DNA of 64,000 bases from Saccharothrix violaceirubra (GTDB taxonomy: Bacteria > Actinomycetota > Actinomycetes > Mycobacteriales > Pseudonocardiaceae). Positions 9,048 through 18,262 of this stretch are shown here, one piece after another. A program made the translations under genes and the position numbers. Under the pieces are notes generated by a model. That model was not told where the DNA came from, did not search any database, and saw only the letters and a list, made by a program, of their open reading frames with translations. Location: NCBI RefSeq assembly GCF_014203755.1, contig NZ_JACHJS010000001.1, positions 5,456,001-5,520,000 on the forward strand, read 5' to 3'. Position 1 is the stretch's first letter; each line of letters begins with the position of its first letter.

Positions 9048-9176
9048 ATGGTGCTGCTTCAGGACTTCGACGCCCCGGCGTGGGTGTGGACGGCCGTCGA
9101 CATCGCGGTCGTGCTCGGGTTGGTCGTGTCGATCGTGCTCGGGGTCCGCGCGCTGCGGTCCGACCGGCGGAAGTGA
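9048..9176 (+). CDS. 42-residue single-pass membrane protein
   Basis: A small frame from ATG 9048 to TGA 9176. It has a hydrophobic helix (VWTAVDIAVVLGLVVSIVLG) and a basic tail (VRALRSDRRK), giving one predicted transmembrane segment with the C-terminus in the cytosol. It lies 9 bp after lysR and ends directly against the stop of the convergent MFS gene. Coding status rests on the clean composition and the position. Function unknown. Confidence 0.55.
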   Translation: MVLLQDFDAPAWVWTAVDIAVVLGLVVSIVLGVRALRSDRRK

Positions 9177-10436
9177 TCAGCGCAGCGCCGCGAACAGGCA
9201 GACCACCAGCAGCGGCAGCGCGGTCACGCCCACGACCAGGCCCAACGCGGCGAACGACCACGTCGCGACCACCACGCCCGCCGCGATGCCGCCCGCCGCG
9301 CCCGCCACGTTCATCAGCAGGTCGGACAGCCCCTGGGCGGCGGGCCGGTCGTCCGGCGACACCGACTCGGTGAGCAGGGCCGACCCCGACACCAGACCGG
9401 CGGACCAGCCGAACCCCAGGACCGTCAGGCCGATCGCGAGCTGCGGCGCGTCGTGCGATTCGGCCATGCCCGCGATCGCCGCCGCCGCGACGACCAGTGC
9501 GCTGCCGATCGCGAGCACGGGCACCCGGCCCACCCGGTCGGCCAGCCAGCCGAACACCGGGCTCGCGATGTACATGCCGGCCACGTGCAGGCTGATCACG
9601 ATGCCCACCACGCTCAGCGACGAGCCCGCGTGGTTCATGTGCACGGGCGTCATCGACATCAGGCCGACCATCGCCGTGTGGCACAGGGCGATGGCCGACA
9701 GCGCGAGCCGGGCCTGCCCGCTCAGCGAACGCCACACCTGCCACGAGCCGCGCGTGTCGGCCACGCCACCGGCGCAGTGCGCGGGCGTGACCACGGCGGC
9801 ACGCGAGCGGGCGATGGTCAACGGGTCGGGCCGCAGCAGGGCGAGCACGAACACCCCCGCGGCGGCGAACACGACGGCCGACAGCAGGAACGGTCCGGCG
9901 TTGACCGGCAGGTCGAGCGCCCGCGCGACCTTCCCGGCCGGCTCGGCCAGGTTGGGGCCCGCCACCGCGCCGACCGTGGCCATCCACACGACCAGCGCCA
10001 TCGACCGGGCCCGCCGGCTCGGGTCGGCCAGGTCGGCCGCCGCGTAGCGGGTGGACAGGTTGGCGGCACCGGCCGCACCGAACAGCAGCAGCGCGGCCAC
10101 CACCACCTGCCACGACTCCGTGATCACGCCGATCGCGGCGCACACGGCGCCCAGCGCGCCGATGCCGTACCCGGCGATCAGCGCCGGACGTCTGCCGCTG
10201 CGGGCCGCGAGCCGGGCGGCGGGCAGCGCGAACAACGCCGAGCCGAGCACCGCGCTGGTCTGGGCGACGCCGCCGACCGTGTCCGAACCGGACAGCGAGG
10301 CCGCCGCGAGGGCGCTCACCGTGAGGCCGATGGTCACCCCGGCCGAGCCGAGCACCTGCGTGCCCGCGAGCACCCGCAACACCTTGCGCTGCACCACGTC
10401 GACGGTCGTCATGTCCGAGAGCTTGCCCGATGTCAC
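9177..10436 (-). CDS. MFS transporter
   Basis: 419 residues with about 12 hydrophobic segments and the loop 2-3 signature (ARLAARSGRRPALI) typical of the major facilitator superfamily. The repeat of that signature in the second half is GWLADRVGRVPVLA. The GTG at 10436 overlaps the stop of the Hsp70-like gene (GTGA), so coupled translation supports this start over the ATG at 10412. The substrate is unknown. It is probably an exporter. Confidence 0.85.
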   Translation of the reverse strand: MTSGKLSDMTTVDVVQRKVLRVLAGTQVLGSAGVTIGLTVSALAAASLSGSDTVGGVAQTSAVLGSALFALPAARLAARSGRRPALIAGYGIGALGAVCAAIGVITESWQVVVAALLLFGAAGAANLSTRYAAADLADPSRRARSMALVVWMATVGAVAGPNLAEPAGKVARALDLPVNAGPFLLSAVVFAAAGVFVLALLRPDPLTIARSRAAVVTPAHCAGGVADTRGSWQVWRSLSGQARLALSAIALCHTAMVGLMSMTPVHMNHAGSSLSVVGIVISLHVAGMYIASPVFGWLADRVGRVPVLAIGSALVVAAAAIAGMAESHDAPQLAIGLTVLGFGWSAGLVSGSALLTESVSPDDRPAAQGLSDLLMNVAGAAGGIAAGVVVATWSFAALGLVVGVTALPLLVVCLFAALR

Positions 10437-12373
10437 GTGCCGGGCTGAACAGTGCGTTCGAAGTAGTCGGCCATGCCGTCGGCGGTCAGGTCGTCGCCAC
10501 CGCTGCTCTTGGTGACGATGCCGAACACCGGCAGGCCCGCGCTGGTGAACACGAGCAGGCCGACGCCGTCGCCGGCCGCCGACCGGTACCGGCCGGCCAG
10601 CCCGTTGCCCGCCCAGTCCGCCTGGACGATGTCGGACTTGAGCGAGCGCACCACCGCGTCCGCGCCCTGTTCGGCGCCGGTTACCGTGTCCGTGAGGACG
10701 TACTGCACGGTGTAGTCGTCACGCAGCGAGCAGCTGATCACGGTGCCCTTGATCGCGTCCAGGCCGGCACCCTCGACCGCACCCGGCTTACAGGTCGCGG
10801 TGTCGGGCACGGCGCCGGCGAGTTGGCGCAGGCAGTGGGTGAAGCCCTGGGCGTCCTTCGCCAGGTCGGTCTTGCACTCCTGGGCGTCGGGGATGCCCTG
10901 ACCGGCGAACGCGTAGATGCCGCCGACCACGGCGAGCACCACGGCCACGGCGGCACCGAGCGCGATCCACGCCTTGCGCGGGCTCTTGCCGCGCGGCTTG
11001 GTCTGCCGGTCGCCGACGCTGGGGAAGTTGAACACCTGCTGGTCGATGCCGTACGCGCCACTGGTGTTCGGGTTGACCGGGTACGGACCGCTCATCGCGG
11101 GGTTGACCGGGTGCGCGCCGCTCACGGCCGGGTTGACCGGGTAGGGACCGCTCGCCGCCGGGTTGGCCGGGTGGGGCAGGCCGGCGGCGGGGGTCGTCGG
11201 GTGCGGGCCGCCCACGGCGGGGCCGACCGGGCGCGGACCGCCGACCACGGGCGTGACCGACGTGGTCACGACCGTGGCGGGCTCCGCCGAGGCGGGCTTC
11301 GGCGGGCGGGGGCCGATGCCGTCCTTGGGCACGTGGTGCGCGCCGAGCGCGACGGCGGTCTCGGGCTGGTCCCGGCTCGTCGGCACGACCCGCAGGTGCC
11401 CGGCGATCATGGACGCGACCAGGGGGATCCGGCTCGAACCGCCGACCAGGTAGATGCCCGCCAAATGCTCGGGCGCGATGCCCGTCGACCGGATCGTCGC
11501 GGCCAGCAGCTCGACGCTGCGCAGCAGGCTCGGCTTGATCAGCGCTTCCAGGTCCGAGCGGCTGACCAGCACGTCCTCGAACGGTTCCGGCATCGGCACC
11601 TCGGTGTGCGGGTGCCGGGACAGCGACTCCTTGGCCGCGCGCACGTCCTCCTGCAACGCGCGTCGGGCACGGCGGTCGGCGGTCGAGTCCGGGCGCAGCA
11701 GCCGCTGCCACGCGGCCGGGTCGCGGTGGGAGACCTGGCGGCCGACGTGTTCCAGCAACGCCTGGTCGACGTCGAGGCCACCCAGGTCGGGCAGGCCGTC
11801 GTCGGCCAGCACCGCGAAGCCGTTCTGCGTCGCGCCGACGATCGCCACGTCCAGCGTGCCCGCGCCGAGGTCGTAGACCGCGAGCGCCTGCCCGACCGCC
11901 AGCGAGGCGTAGTGCGACGCCGCCGCCACGGGTTCGGGCACGAGCACCAGTTCGCCGGTCAGACCCGCGAGCCTGGCCGCCGAGAGCAGGACGTTGCGCC
12001 GGGTCGCGCCCCACTCGGCGGGGTGGGTGAGGCGGATCTCGTCGAGGGCGGCGGCACCGAGCTGGCGGGTCGTCTCGTCCAGCACGCGGCGCAGCACGGC
12101 GGCCAGCGCGTCGGTGACGGGGACGACGTTGTCGCCGAGCAGCAGGGCGCCTTCGTCCACGCGGCGCTTGGGGTTGGGCTCGAACCGCGACGGGTCGAGG
12201 CGGGCGCGGCGTTCGGCGTCGCGGCCGACGACGAGCGTGCCGTCCTCCTCGCAGTAGACCGCCGACGGCATGGTCGCCGAACCGTCCACTTCGACCACCC
12301 GGGGCGGCCGACCGTGCGCGGCGAGGACCGCGACGGTGTTGGAGGTGCCCAGGTCGATGGACAGCACGCGCAT
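10433..12373 (-). CDS. Membrane-anchored Hsp70-like protein
   Basis: 646 residues from ATG 12373 (MRVLSIDLGTSNT). Residues 1 to about 350 form an actin/Hsp70 ATPase core (DLGTSNT phosphate loop, VYDLGAGTLDVAIV, YLVGGSSRIP). No Hsp70 substrate-binding domain follows. Instead there are six 10-residue proline-rich repeats (about residues 374-434), a basic stretch and one transmembrane helix (about 465-489, WIALGAAVAVVLAVVGGIYA). A C-terminal domain of about 155 residues with four cysteines is probably outside the cell. The role is unknown. The 3' end is coupled to the MFS gene by a GTGA overlap. Confidence 0.8.
   Translation of the reverse strand: MRVLSIDLGTSNTVAVLAAHGRPPRVVEVDGSATMPSAVYCEEDGTLVVGRDAERRARLDPSRFEPNPKRRVDEGALLLGDNVVPVTDALAAVLRRVLDETTRQLGAAALDEIRLTHPAEWGATRRNVLLSAARLAGLTGELVLVPEPVAAASHYASLAVGQALAVYDLGAGTLDVAIVGATQNGFAVLADDGLPDLGGLDVDQALLEHVGRQVSHRDPAAWQRLLRPDSTADRRARRALQEDVRAAKESLSRHPHTEVPMPEPFEDVLVSRSDLEALIKPSLLRSVELLAATIRSTGIAPEHLAGIYLVGGSSRIPLVASMIAGHLRVVPTSRDQPETAVALGAHHVPKDGIGPRPPKPASAEPATVVTTSVTPVVGGPRPVGPAVGGPHPTTPAAGLPHPANPAASGPYPVNPAVSGAHPVNPAMSGPYPVNPNTSGAYGIDQQVFNFPSVGDRQTKPRGKSPRKAWIALGAAVAVVLAVVGGIYAFAGQGIPDAQECKTDLAKDAQGFTHCLRQLAGAVPDTATCKPGAVEGAGLDAIKGTVISCSLRDDYTVQYVLTDTVTGAEQGADAVVRSLKSDIVQADWAGNGLAGRYRSAAGDGVGLLVFTSAGLPVFGIVTKSSGGDDLTADGMADYFERTVQPGT
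11070..11249 (-). repeat. Six 30-bp in-frame repeats in the Hsp70-like gene
   Basis: Six units with an exact 30-bp period, beginning near 11070, 11100, 11130, 11160, 11190 and 11220, encode ten-residue blocks such as SGPYPVNPAV and GGPHPTTPAA. The three at 11070-11159 share GGGTTGACCGGGT. They form the proline-rich linker before the membrane helix and are candidates for copy-number variation. Confidence 0.85.
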
Positions 12374-12493
12374 GGGTGCAGATGCTGCCACAGGCACGAT
12401 CTCGCTGGTCACGGTTCGACGGAGGTCACTTTCGGGTGACAAGCCGGGCACCTGGCCGCACGGGCCCCGAAACTGTCGGACCCCAAGTCCACG

Positions 12494-15400
12494 ATGGTCC
12501 GCGTGAACGTACTCGACGCATTCTCGCCCGCCACCCGGCAGTGGTTCGCCGGTGCCTTCGCCGCGCCGACGGCGGCGCAGGCCGGTGCGTGGGAGGCCGC
12601 CGCCCGGGGCGAGCACGCCCTGGTGGTCGCGCCGACGGGATCGGGCAAGACGCTGGCCGCGTTCCTGTGGGCGCTGGACCGGTTGGCGTCCGCGGAGCCA
12701 CCCGCCGACCGGGAGCGGCGGTGCCGCGTGCTGTACGTCTCGCCGTTGAAGGCGTTGGCGGTGGACGTGGAGCGCAACCTGCGCGCACCGCTGGCGGGCA
12801 TCCGGCAGGCCGCGCACCGGTTGTCGCTGCCGGAGCCGTCGATCCGGGTCGGCATGCGCACCGGGGACACGCCGGCCGACGAGCGGCGGGCGTTCACCCG
12901 GACACCACCGGACGTGCTGGTGACCACGCCCGAGTCGTTGTTCCTGGTGCTGACGTCGCGGGCGCGGGAGTCGTTGCGGGGTGTGGAGACGGTGATCGTC
13001 GACGAGGTGCACGCGGTGGCGGGCGGCAAGCGCGGCGCCCACCTGGCGCTGTCGTTGGAGCGGCTCGACGCGCTGCTGGAGCGGCCCGCGCAGCGGATCG
13101 GCCTGTCCGCGACGGTGCGCCCGGTCGAGGAGGTGGCCGCGTTCCTGGCCGGCGGCCGGCCGGTCACCCTGGTGCAGCCGGCCCTGGCCAAGACGATCGA
13201 GGTGCGCGTCGAGGTGCCGGTGGAGGACATGTCGGTGCTGGGCGAGCCGACCGGCGAGGTCTCGGGTTCGGCCGCGGGCGCGGAACGCCGCGCGTCGATC
13301 TGGCCGGCGGTCGAGCAGCGCGTGCTGGACCTGGTGCGCGCCCACCGGTCGACGATCGTGTTCGCGAACTCCCGGCGGTTGGCCGAACGCCTGACCGCCC
13401 GCCTGAACGAACTCGCCGTCGAGTCGGAAAACCCTTCGGGCACGACGGACTTCGACCGGACGGTGGTTTCCGACCGGTCGCCGACGGTCGAGCCGGGGCC
13501 GGGCGGGCGGCGGACCTCCCGGTCGTCCACCGAGCGGTTCCCGGCCGAGGCCGTGGGGCAGTCGGGGGTCACGACGCAGTCGGGTGCGGTCATCGCGCGG
13601 GCGCACCACGGTTCGATGTCGCGCGAGCAGCGGACCGTGGTGGAGGAGGAGCTGAAGTCCGGGCGGCTGCCGTGCGTGGTGGCCACGTCGTCGCTCGAAC
13701 TCGGCATCGACATGGGCGCGGTCGACCTCGTGGTGCAGGTGGAGGCACCGCCGACGGTCGCGTCCGGGCTGCAACGGGTCGGCCGGGCCGGGCACCAGGT
13801 CGGCGCGGTGTCGCGCGGGGTGGTGTTCCCCAAGTTCCGGGGCGACCTGGTGTCCTGCGCGGTGGTCGCGGAGCGGATGCGGGACGGCGCCATCGAGGCC
13901 GTGCGGTACCCGCGCAACCCGCTGGACGTGCTCGCGCAGCAGATCGTCGCGATGGTGGCGCTCGAACCGTGGACCGTCGACGCGCTCGCCGGGCTCGTGC
14001 GGCGGGCCGCGCCGTTCGCCGCGCTGCCGGAGTCGGCGTTGCGGGCCGTACTGGACATGCTGTCCGGCCGGTACCCCAGCGACGAGTTCGGCGAACTGCG
14101 ACCGCGGATCACGTGGGACCGGGTCACCGGCGAACTGGCCGGGCGGCCGGGTGCGCAGCGGCTGGCCGTCACCTCGGGCGGCACGATCCCCGACCGGGGG
14201 CTGTTCACCGTGACCACGCCGCCGTCCGAGAACGGTCCGGGATCGCGGGTCGGCGAACTGGACGAGGAGATGGTGTACGAGTCGCGGGTCGGCGACACGT
14301 TCCTGCTCGGCACCTCGTCGTGGCGGGTCGAGGACATCACGCACGACCGCGTGATCGTCGTACCGGCGCCCGGACAGCCCGCGCGGATGCCGTTCTGGAA
14401 GGGCGATTCGCCGGGCCGCCCGCTGGAACTCGGGCGGGCGCTGGGGAAGTTCCTGCGCGAGGTGTCCGCGGCCGACGCGCGGGAGGCCGCGCGGCGCACG
14501 GCGGCGGCCGGGCTGGACGCGTGGGCGACCTCGAACCTGGTGACGTACCTGACCGAACAGCGCGAGGCGACCCGGCACGTGCCCAGTGACCGGACGGTGC
14601 TGGTCGAGCGGTTCCGGGACGAGCTGGGCGACTGGCGGCTGGTGGTGCACTCGCCGTTCGGCGCGCAGGTGAACGCGCCGTGGGCGTTGGCGATCGCGGC
14701 GCGGTTGCGGGAGCGGCGCGGCGTCGAGGTGCAGGCGGCGCACTCCGACGACGGGATCGTGGTGCGGCTGCCGGACGCGGTGGACCAGGAGGGCGTGCCG
14801 GTCGTCGTCGGCGCGGCGGACGTGCTGCTCGAACCCGAGGAGGTCGAGCAGGTCGTCGTGGCCGAGGTGGGCGGGTCGGCGCTGTTCGCGGCCCGGTTCC
14901 GGGAGTGCGCGGCCCGGTCGCTGCTGCTGCCCCGCCGTGATCCGAGACGTCGGACCCCGTTGTGGCAGCAGCGACAGCGCTCCGCGCAACTGCTGTCCGT
15001 GGCGGCGAAGTACGAGAGCTTCCCGGTGGTCCTGGAGGCGATGCGCGAATGCCTTCAGGACGTGTACGACGTGCCCGGCCTGCGGGAACTGATGGCCGAG
15101 GTACGGGCGAGACGGGTGCGCGTGGTGGAGGTGGAGACCTCGTCGCCGTCGCCGTTCGCACGCAGCCTGCTGTTCGGCTACGTCGGGATGTTCCTGTACG
15201 ACGCGGACGCGCCACTGGCCGAGCGGCGGGCGGCGGCCCTGTCGCTGGACTCGGCGCTGCTGGCCGAACTGCTGGGCACGGAGGCGATCCGCGAGCTGCT
15301 CGACCCCGAGGTGGTCGAGGAGGTCGAGCGGGCGTTGCAGCGGCTCGCGCCGGACCGGCACGTGCGGGATGTCGAGGGCACGGCGGATCTCCTGCGGTTC

Positions 15401-17149
15401 CTGGGCGACCTGTCGCCCGCCGAGGCGGCCGAGCGGGGCGTCCGTCCGGAGTGGATCGACGAACTGGTGGCGCGGCGGCGGGTGATCCGGGTGCGGATCG
15501 CGGGGCAGGACCGGGTGCTCGGCATCGAGGACGCGGGGCGGGTGCGGGACGCGCTCGGCGCGGCGTTGCCGGTCGGCGTGCCGGAGGCGTTCACCGAGCC
15601 GGTGGCCGATCCGCTCGGCGACCTGTTGTCGCGCTACGCCCGGACGCACGGACCGTTCCCGGCCGCGCAGGCGGCCGAGCGGTTCGGGCTCGGGGTCGCG
15701 GTGGTGACCGGTGTGCTGGACCGCATGGCGGGCACGGGCCGGCTGGTGCGCGGCGAACTGCGGCCGGGCGGCACGCACACCGAGTACTGCGATGCCGAGG
15801 TGCTGCGCCGGTTGCGGCGCGCGTCGCTGGCCCGGCTGCGGTCCGAGGTCGAACCGGTGGAACCGGCGGCCCTGGGCCGGTTCCTGCCCGGTTGGCACGG
15901 CATCGGGCGACGGACGAGATCGGGGCCGACGGTCGACGACGTGTACTCGGTCGTCGAGCAGTTGGCGGGCGCGCCGCTGCCGGCGAGCGCCGTGGAATCA
16001 CTGGTGCTGCCCGCCCGGCTGCCCGGCTACAGCCCGGCGTTGCTGGACGAACTGACCGCGTCGGGCGAGGTGACGTGGACGGGCTGCGGTGCGCTCGCGG
16101 GCGGCGACGGGTGGATCGCACTGGCGCCGACGGACGTGGCGGACCTGCTGCTGCCCGACCTGGTGCCCGAGGCCGTGCCGGAGTCGTCGCTGCACACGGC
16201 CGTGGTGGAGGCGTTGGCGGGCGGCGCGTTGTTCTTCCGCCAGGTGGTCGACCGCGTGTCGCTGCACGGCCCGACGACGGACGCCGAGGTGGTCGGCGCG
16301 CTGTGGGACCTGGTGTGGGCGGGCGTGGTCACCAACGACACGCTGGGCCCGCTGCGGGCCGTGGTGGCGGGTGGCGGCACAGCGCACAAACCAAGACGTT
16401 CGGCGCCACGCGGCCGTTATGCCCGCATGCGCGCCGCGCGACCCGACATGCCCAGTCGCACCGGCCCACCCACGGCGGCGGGTCGCTGGTCGTTGGCCGT
16501 GGTCCCGTCCACCGACCCGACCCGCCGGGCGCACGCGCGGGCCGAGGCTTTCCTGGAACGCCACGGGGTCCTGACCCGGGGCGCGCTGGACACCGAACGC
16601 GTGACTGGCGGCTTCAGCGGCGTGTACCGCGTGCTGCGGATGATGGAGGAGTCGGGCCAGGTGATCCGCGGCTACGTCGTGGAGGGCCTGGGTGCCGCCC
16701 AGTTCGCGGCGAGGGGTGCCGTCGACCGCCTCCGCGCCCTGTCGAGACCGGCGGCGTCCACGACACCCGACCCGGACGCCGCCACCGCGGTGGTCCTGGC
16801 GGCGGCGGACCCCGCCCAGCCGTACGGCGCCGCCCTGCCCTGGCCCGCCCAGATCGGCGAGTCCAAACACCGGCCCGCACGCAAGTCCGGTGCGCTGACC
16901 GTCCTGGTCGACGGCGTGGCGACGCTGTACGTCGAGCGCGGCGGCAGGTCGCTGCTCTCGTTCACCGAGGAGGAGGAGCCACTCCGCGCGGCAGCCCACG
17001 CTTTGGGCCGCGCCGTCCACGACGGCTGGTTGGGCAGCCTGTCCGTGCAGAAGGCGGACGGCGAACACGCCCTGTCCTCAAACCTGTCCACGATCCTCCA
17101 GGAGGCCGGCTTCCGAGCCACCCCCAAGGGCCTGCGCCTGCGCTCCTGA
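12494..17149 (+). CDS. lhr: Lhr-type large ATP-dependent helicase
   Basis: 1551 residues, the normal size of full-length actinobacterial Lhr. Superfamily 2 motifs are visible: Walker A APTGSGKT at 46-53, DEVH at 170-173, LSATVRP and LQRVGRAGHQVG (motif VI). The long C-terminal half is the Lhr extension, including a winged-helix array. Lhr is a 3'-5' DNA and RNA-DNA translocase linked to DNA repair. A variable low-complexity insert lies between the RecA lobes (about residues 310-360). A GTG at 12503 is an alternative start. It is divergent from the Hsp70-like gene across 120 bp. Confidence 0.93.
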   Translation: MVRVNVLDAFSPATRQWFAGAFAAPTAAQAGAWEAAARGEHALVVAPTGSGKTLAAFLWALDRLASAEPPADRERRCRVLYVSPLKALAVDVERNLRAPLAGIRQAAHRLSLPEPSIRVGMRTGDTPADERRAFTRTPPDVLVTTPESLFLVLTSRARESLRGVETVIVDEVHAVAGGKRGAHLALSLERLDALLERPAQRIGLSATVRPVEEVAAFLAGGRPVTLVQPALAKTIEVRVEVPVEDMSVLGEPTGEVSGSAAGAERRASIWPAVEQRVLDLVRAHRSTIVFANSRRLAERLTARLNELAVESENPSGTTDFDRTVVSDRSPTVEPGPGGRRTSRSSTERFPAEAVGQSGVTTQSGAVIARAHHGSMSREQRTVVEEELKSGRLPCVVATSSLELGIDMGAVDLVVQVEAPPTVASGLQRVGRAGHQVGAVSRGVVFPKFRGDLVSCAVVAERMRDGAIEAVRYPRNPLDVLAQQIVAMVALEPWTVDALAGLVRRAAPFAALPESALRAVLDMLSGRYPSDEFGELRPRITWDRVTGELAGRPGAQRLAVTSGGTIPDRGLFTVTTPPSENGPGSRVGELDEEMVYESRVGDTFLLGTSSWRVEDITHDRVIVVPAPGQPARMPFWKGDSPGRPLELGRALGKFLREVSAADAREAARRTAAAGLDAWATSNLVTYLTEQREATRHVPSDRTVLVERFRDELGDWRLVVHSPFGAQVNAPWALAIAARLRERRGVEVQAAHSDDGIVVRLPDAVDQEGVPVVVGAADVLLEPEEVEQVVVAEVGGSALFAARFRECAARSLLLPRRDPRRRTPLWQQRQRSAQLLSVAAKYESFPVVLEAMRECLQDVYDVPGLRELMAEVRARRVRVVEVETSSPSPFARSLLFGYVGMFLYDADAPLAERRAAALSLDSALLAELLGTEAIRELLDPEVVEEVERALQRLAPDRHVRDVEGTADLLRFLGDLSPAEAAERGVRPEWIDELVARRRVIRVRIAGQDRVLGIEDAGRVRDALGAALPVGVPEAFTEPVADPLGDLLSRYARTHGPFPAAQAAERFGLGVAVVTGVLDRMAGTGRLVRGELRPGGTHTEYCDAEVLRRLRRASLARLRSEVEPVEPAALGRFLPGWHGIGRRTRSGPTVDDVYSVVEQLAGAPLPASAVESLVLPARLPGYSPALLDELTASGEVTWTGCGALAGGDGWIALAPTDVADLLLPDLVPEAVPESSLHTAVVEALAGGALFFRQVVDRVSLHGPTTDAEVVGALWDLVWAGVVTNDTLGPLRAVVAGGGTAHKPRRSAPRGRYARMRAARPDMPSRTGPPTAAGRWSLAVVPSTDPTRRAHARAEAFLERHGVLTRGALDTERVTGGFSGVYRVLRMMEESGQVIRGYVVEGLGAAQFAARGAVDRLRALSRPAASTTPDPDAATAVVLAAADPAQPYGAALPWPAQIGESKHRPARKSGALTVLVDGVATLYVERGGRSLLSFTEEEEPLRAAAHALGRAVHDGWLGSLSVQKADGEHALSSNLSTILQEAGFRATPKGLRLRS

Positions 17150-17193
17150 CCACAACGCCACCAGGAAGGAACTCGCACCCGACCACGACGACA

Positions 17194-17233
17194 CGGGCTG
17201 CGGGCTGCGGGCTGCGGGCTGCGGGCTGCGGGC
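17194..17233 (+). repeat. Tandem heptanucleotide (CGGGCTG)5
   Basis: Five perfect copies of CGGGCTG followed by a partial sixth (CGGGC), shortly after the lhr stop. It is a short sequence repeat and a likely site of replication slippage. Confidence 0.95.
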
Positions 17234-17385
17234 AGACAACCCACTCGGGCTGCCCTCGCCCACGAGCCTCCCATCCTGGTGTTCACCCAGCCGACCCACG
17301 AACCCAGCCGCCAAGCGGGACAAACTGACTGCCACCGCCGAAGAACGGCGGCACGCTTCGGGACCCCGCCGAACGGTCCGTTTCA

Positions 17386-18060
17386 GCGCCCGGCTCCATG
17401 GACCTGCCCGGCATCCGCTCGCCGCTCCACTTCGCCGACCCAGCCCACCGGCCCACTTCGCCGATCCGGGCTCGCCGGTCTGGCCCGCCGGTCCAGCCGG
17501 CTGGTCTGGTTCACCAGTCTCGCCGGTCCACCGATCCGGTCTGCCGGTTCGGTTCGGCAGAGCGGACCGGTGGTCCGGCCAGCGGTGTGGTTCGGCGGAC
17601 CAGACCGGCGACCCGGTTCGGGGATCCGCCGCGGCGACCCGACTCAGCACCCCCGCTTCGACAATCCGGTTCAACGGAGCGGTTCGGCAGTCCGGTTCAG
17701 CGGTCCGGTTCCGTGCTCGGTTCCAGGCCCCCGGTTCGGGGGTCTGGCGGGACCAGTTCCGCCGACCAGTTCAGCGGCCCGACTCGACAGTCCGGCCCAG
17801 TGAGCCGTCTCGACGCACGGCCTGGCGATGCGGCACGACGAGTCGCCACCGCAGTCCGGCTCGGAGGTTCGGCAGCGCAGCGGTTCGACAGCGCAGCGCA
17901 GCAGTTCGGTACGGCGGCGTGGTCCGGCGGTCCGGTGCGGTGGAGCGGTTCGACCAAACGGGCCAGCGGTCCGGTTCGAGGCGGAGCCGGCGGTGCGGTT
18001 CGAGATGAGGCCCGCGGTTCGATGATCGGGTCAGGGGTCCGGCGTGGTGGGCTGTCCATG
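17386..18060 (+). repeat. Degenerate CGGTTC-based repeat tract
   Basis: Words of the type CGGTTCRGCRGTC recur about every 13 bp, most clearly at 17658-17740, where successive CGGTTC copies are spaced 12-14 bp apart. GGTCCGG and its relatives fill the rest. The tract resembles the recA-recX one in vocabulary but not in exact sequence. Confidence 0.65.
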
Positions 18061-18262
18061 TGAGGCCCGGCCGACCGCCTGCCGGGCCTCGGCGCGGACG
18101 TCCGGCCACTACCACGATGTCGCACCACCCCGTCGTCACGTGTCGGGGTCGACCACCTTCAGCCCACCCGAATCCTGGCTAATCCGGACAAAACCGGTGC
18201 GCCCGAACGACGCGTGGCGTGCATCGGTTTGAGGACACGTTGCGCAGGTAACGTCTGCCCTC

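Larger units (their letters stand above)
17150..18262 (+). other. 1.1-kb gene-free, repeat-rich gap between lhr and the PhoD gene
   Basis: I see no credible coding gene here. The frames that are open have Arg/Pro/Ser/Gly-rich translations and overlap one another. The stretch holds a heptanucleotide tandem (17194-17233), a degenerate repeat tract (about 17386-18060) and, at its right end, a possible -10 element TAACGT at 18249-18254, nine bases before the phosphatase ATG. Confidence 0.65.

Noticed and set aside
10433..15898. Very long minus-strand open frame running antisense through lhr
   Set aside because: Only the part up to 12373 codes for the Hsp70-like protein. The rest is His/Arg/Pro-rich, lies opposite the well-supported lhr gene and reflects GC-driven absence of stops.
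17398..18063. Possible 221-aa protein in the lhr-PhoD gap
   Set aside because: The sequence follows the 13-bp DNA repeat rather than any protein pattern, and competing frames on both strands are equally open.
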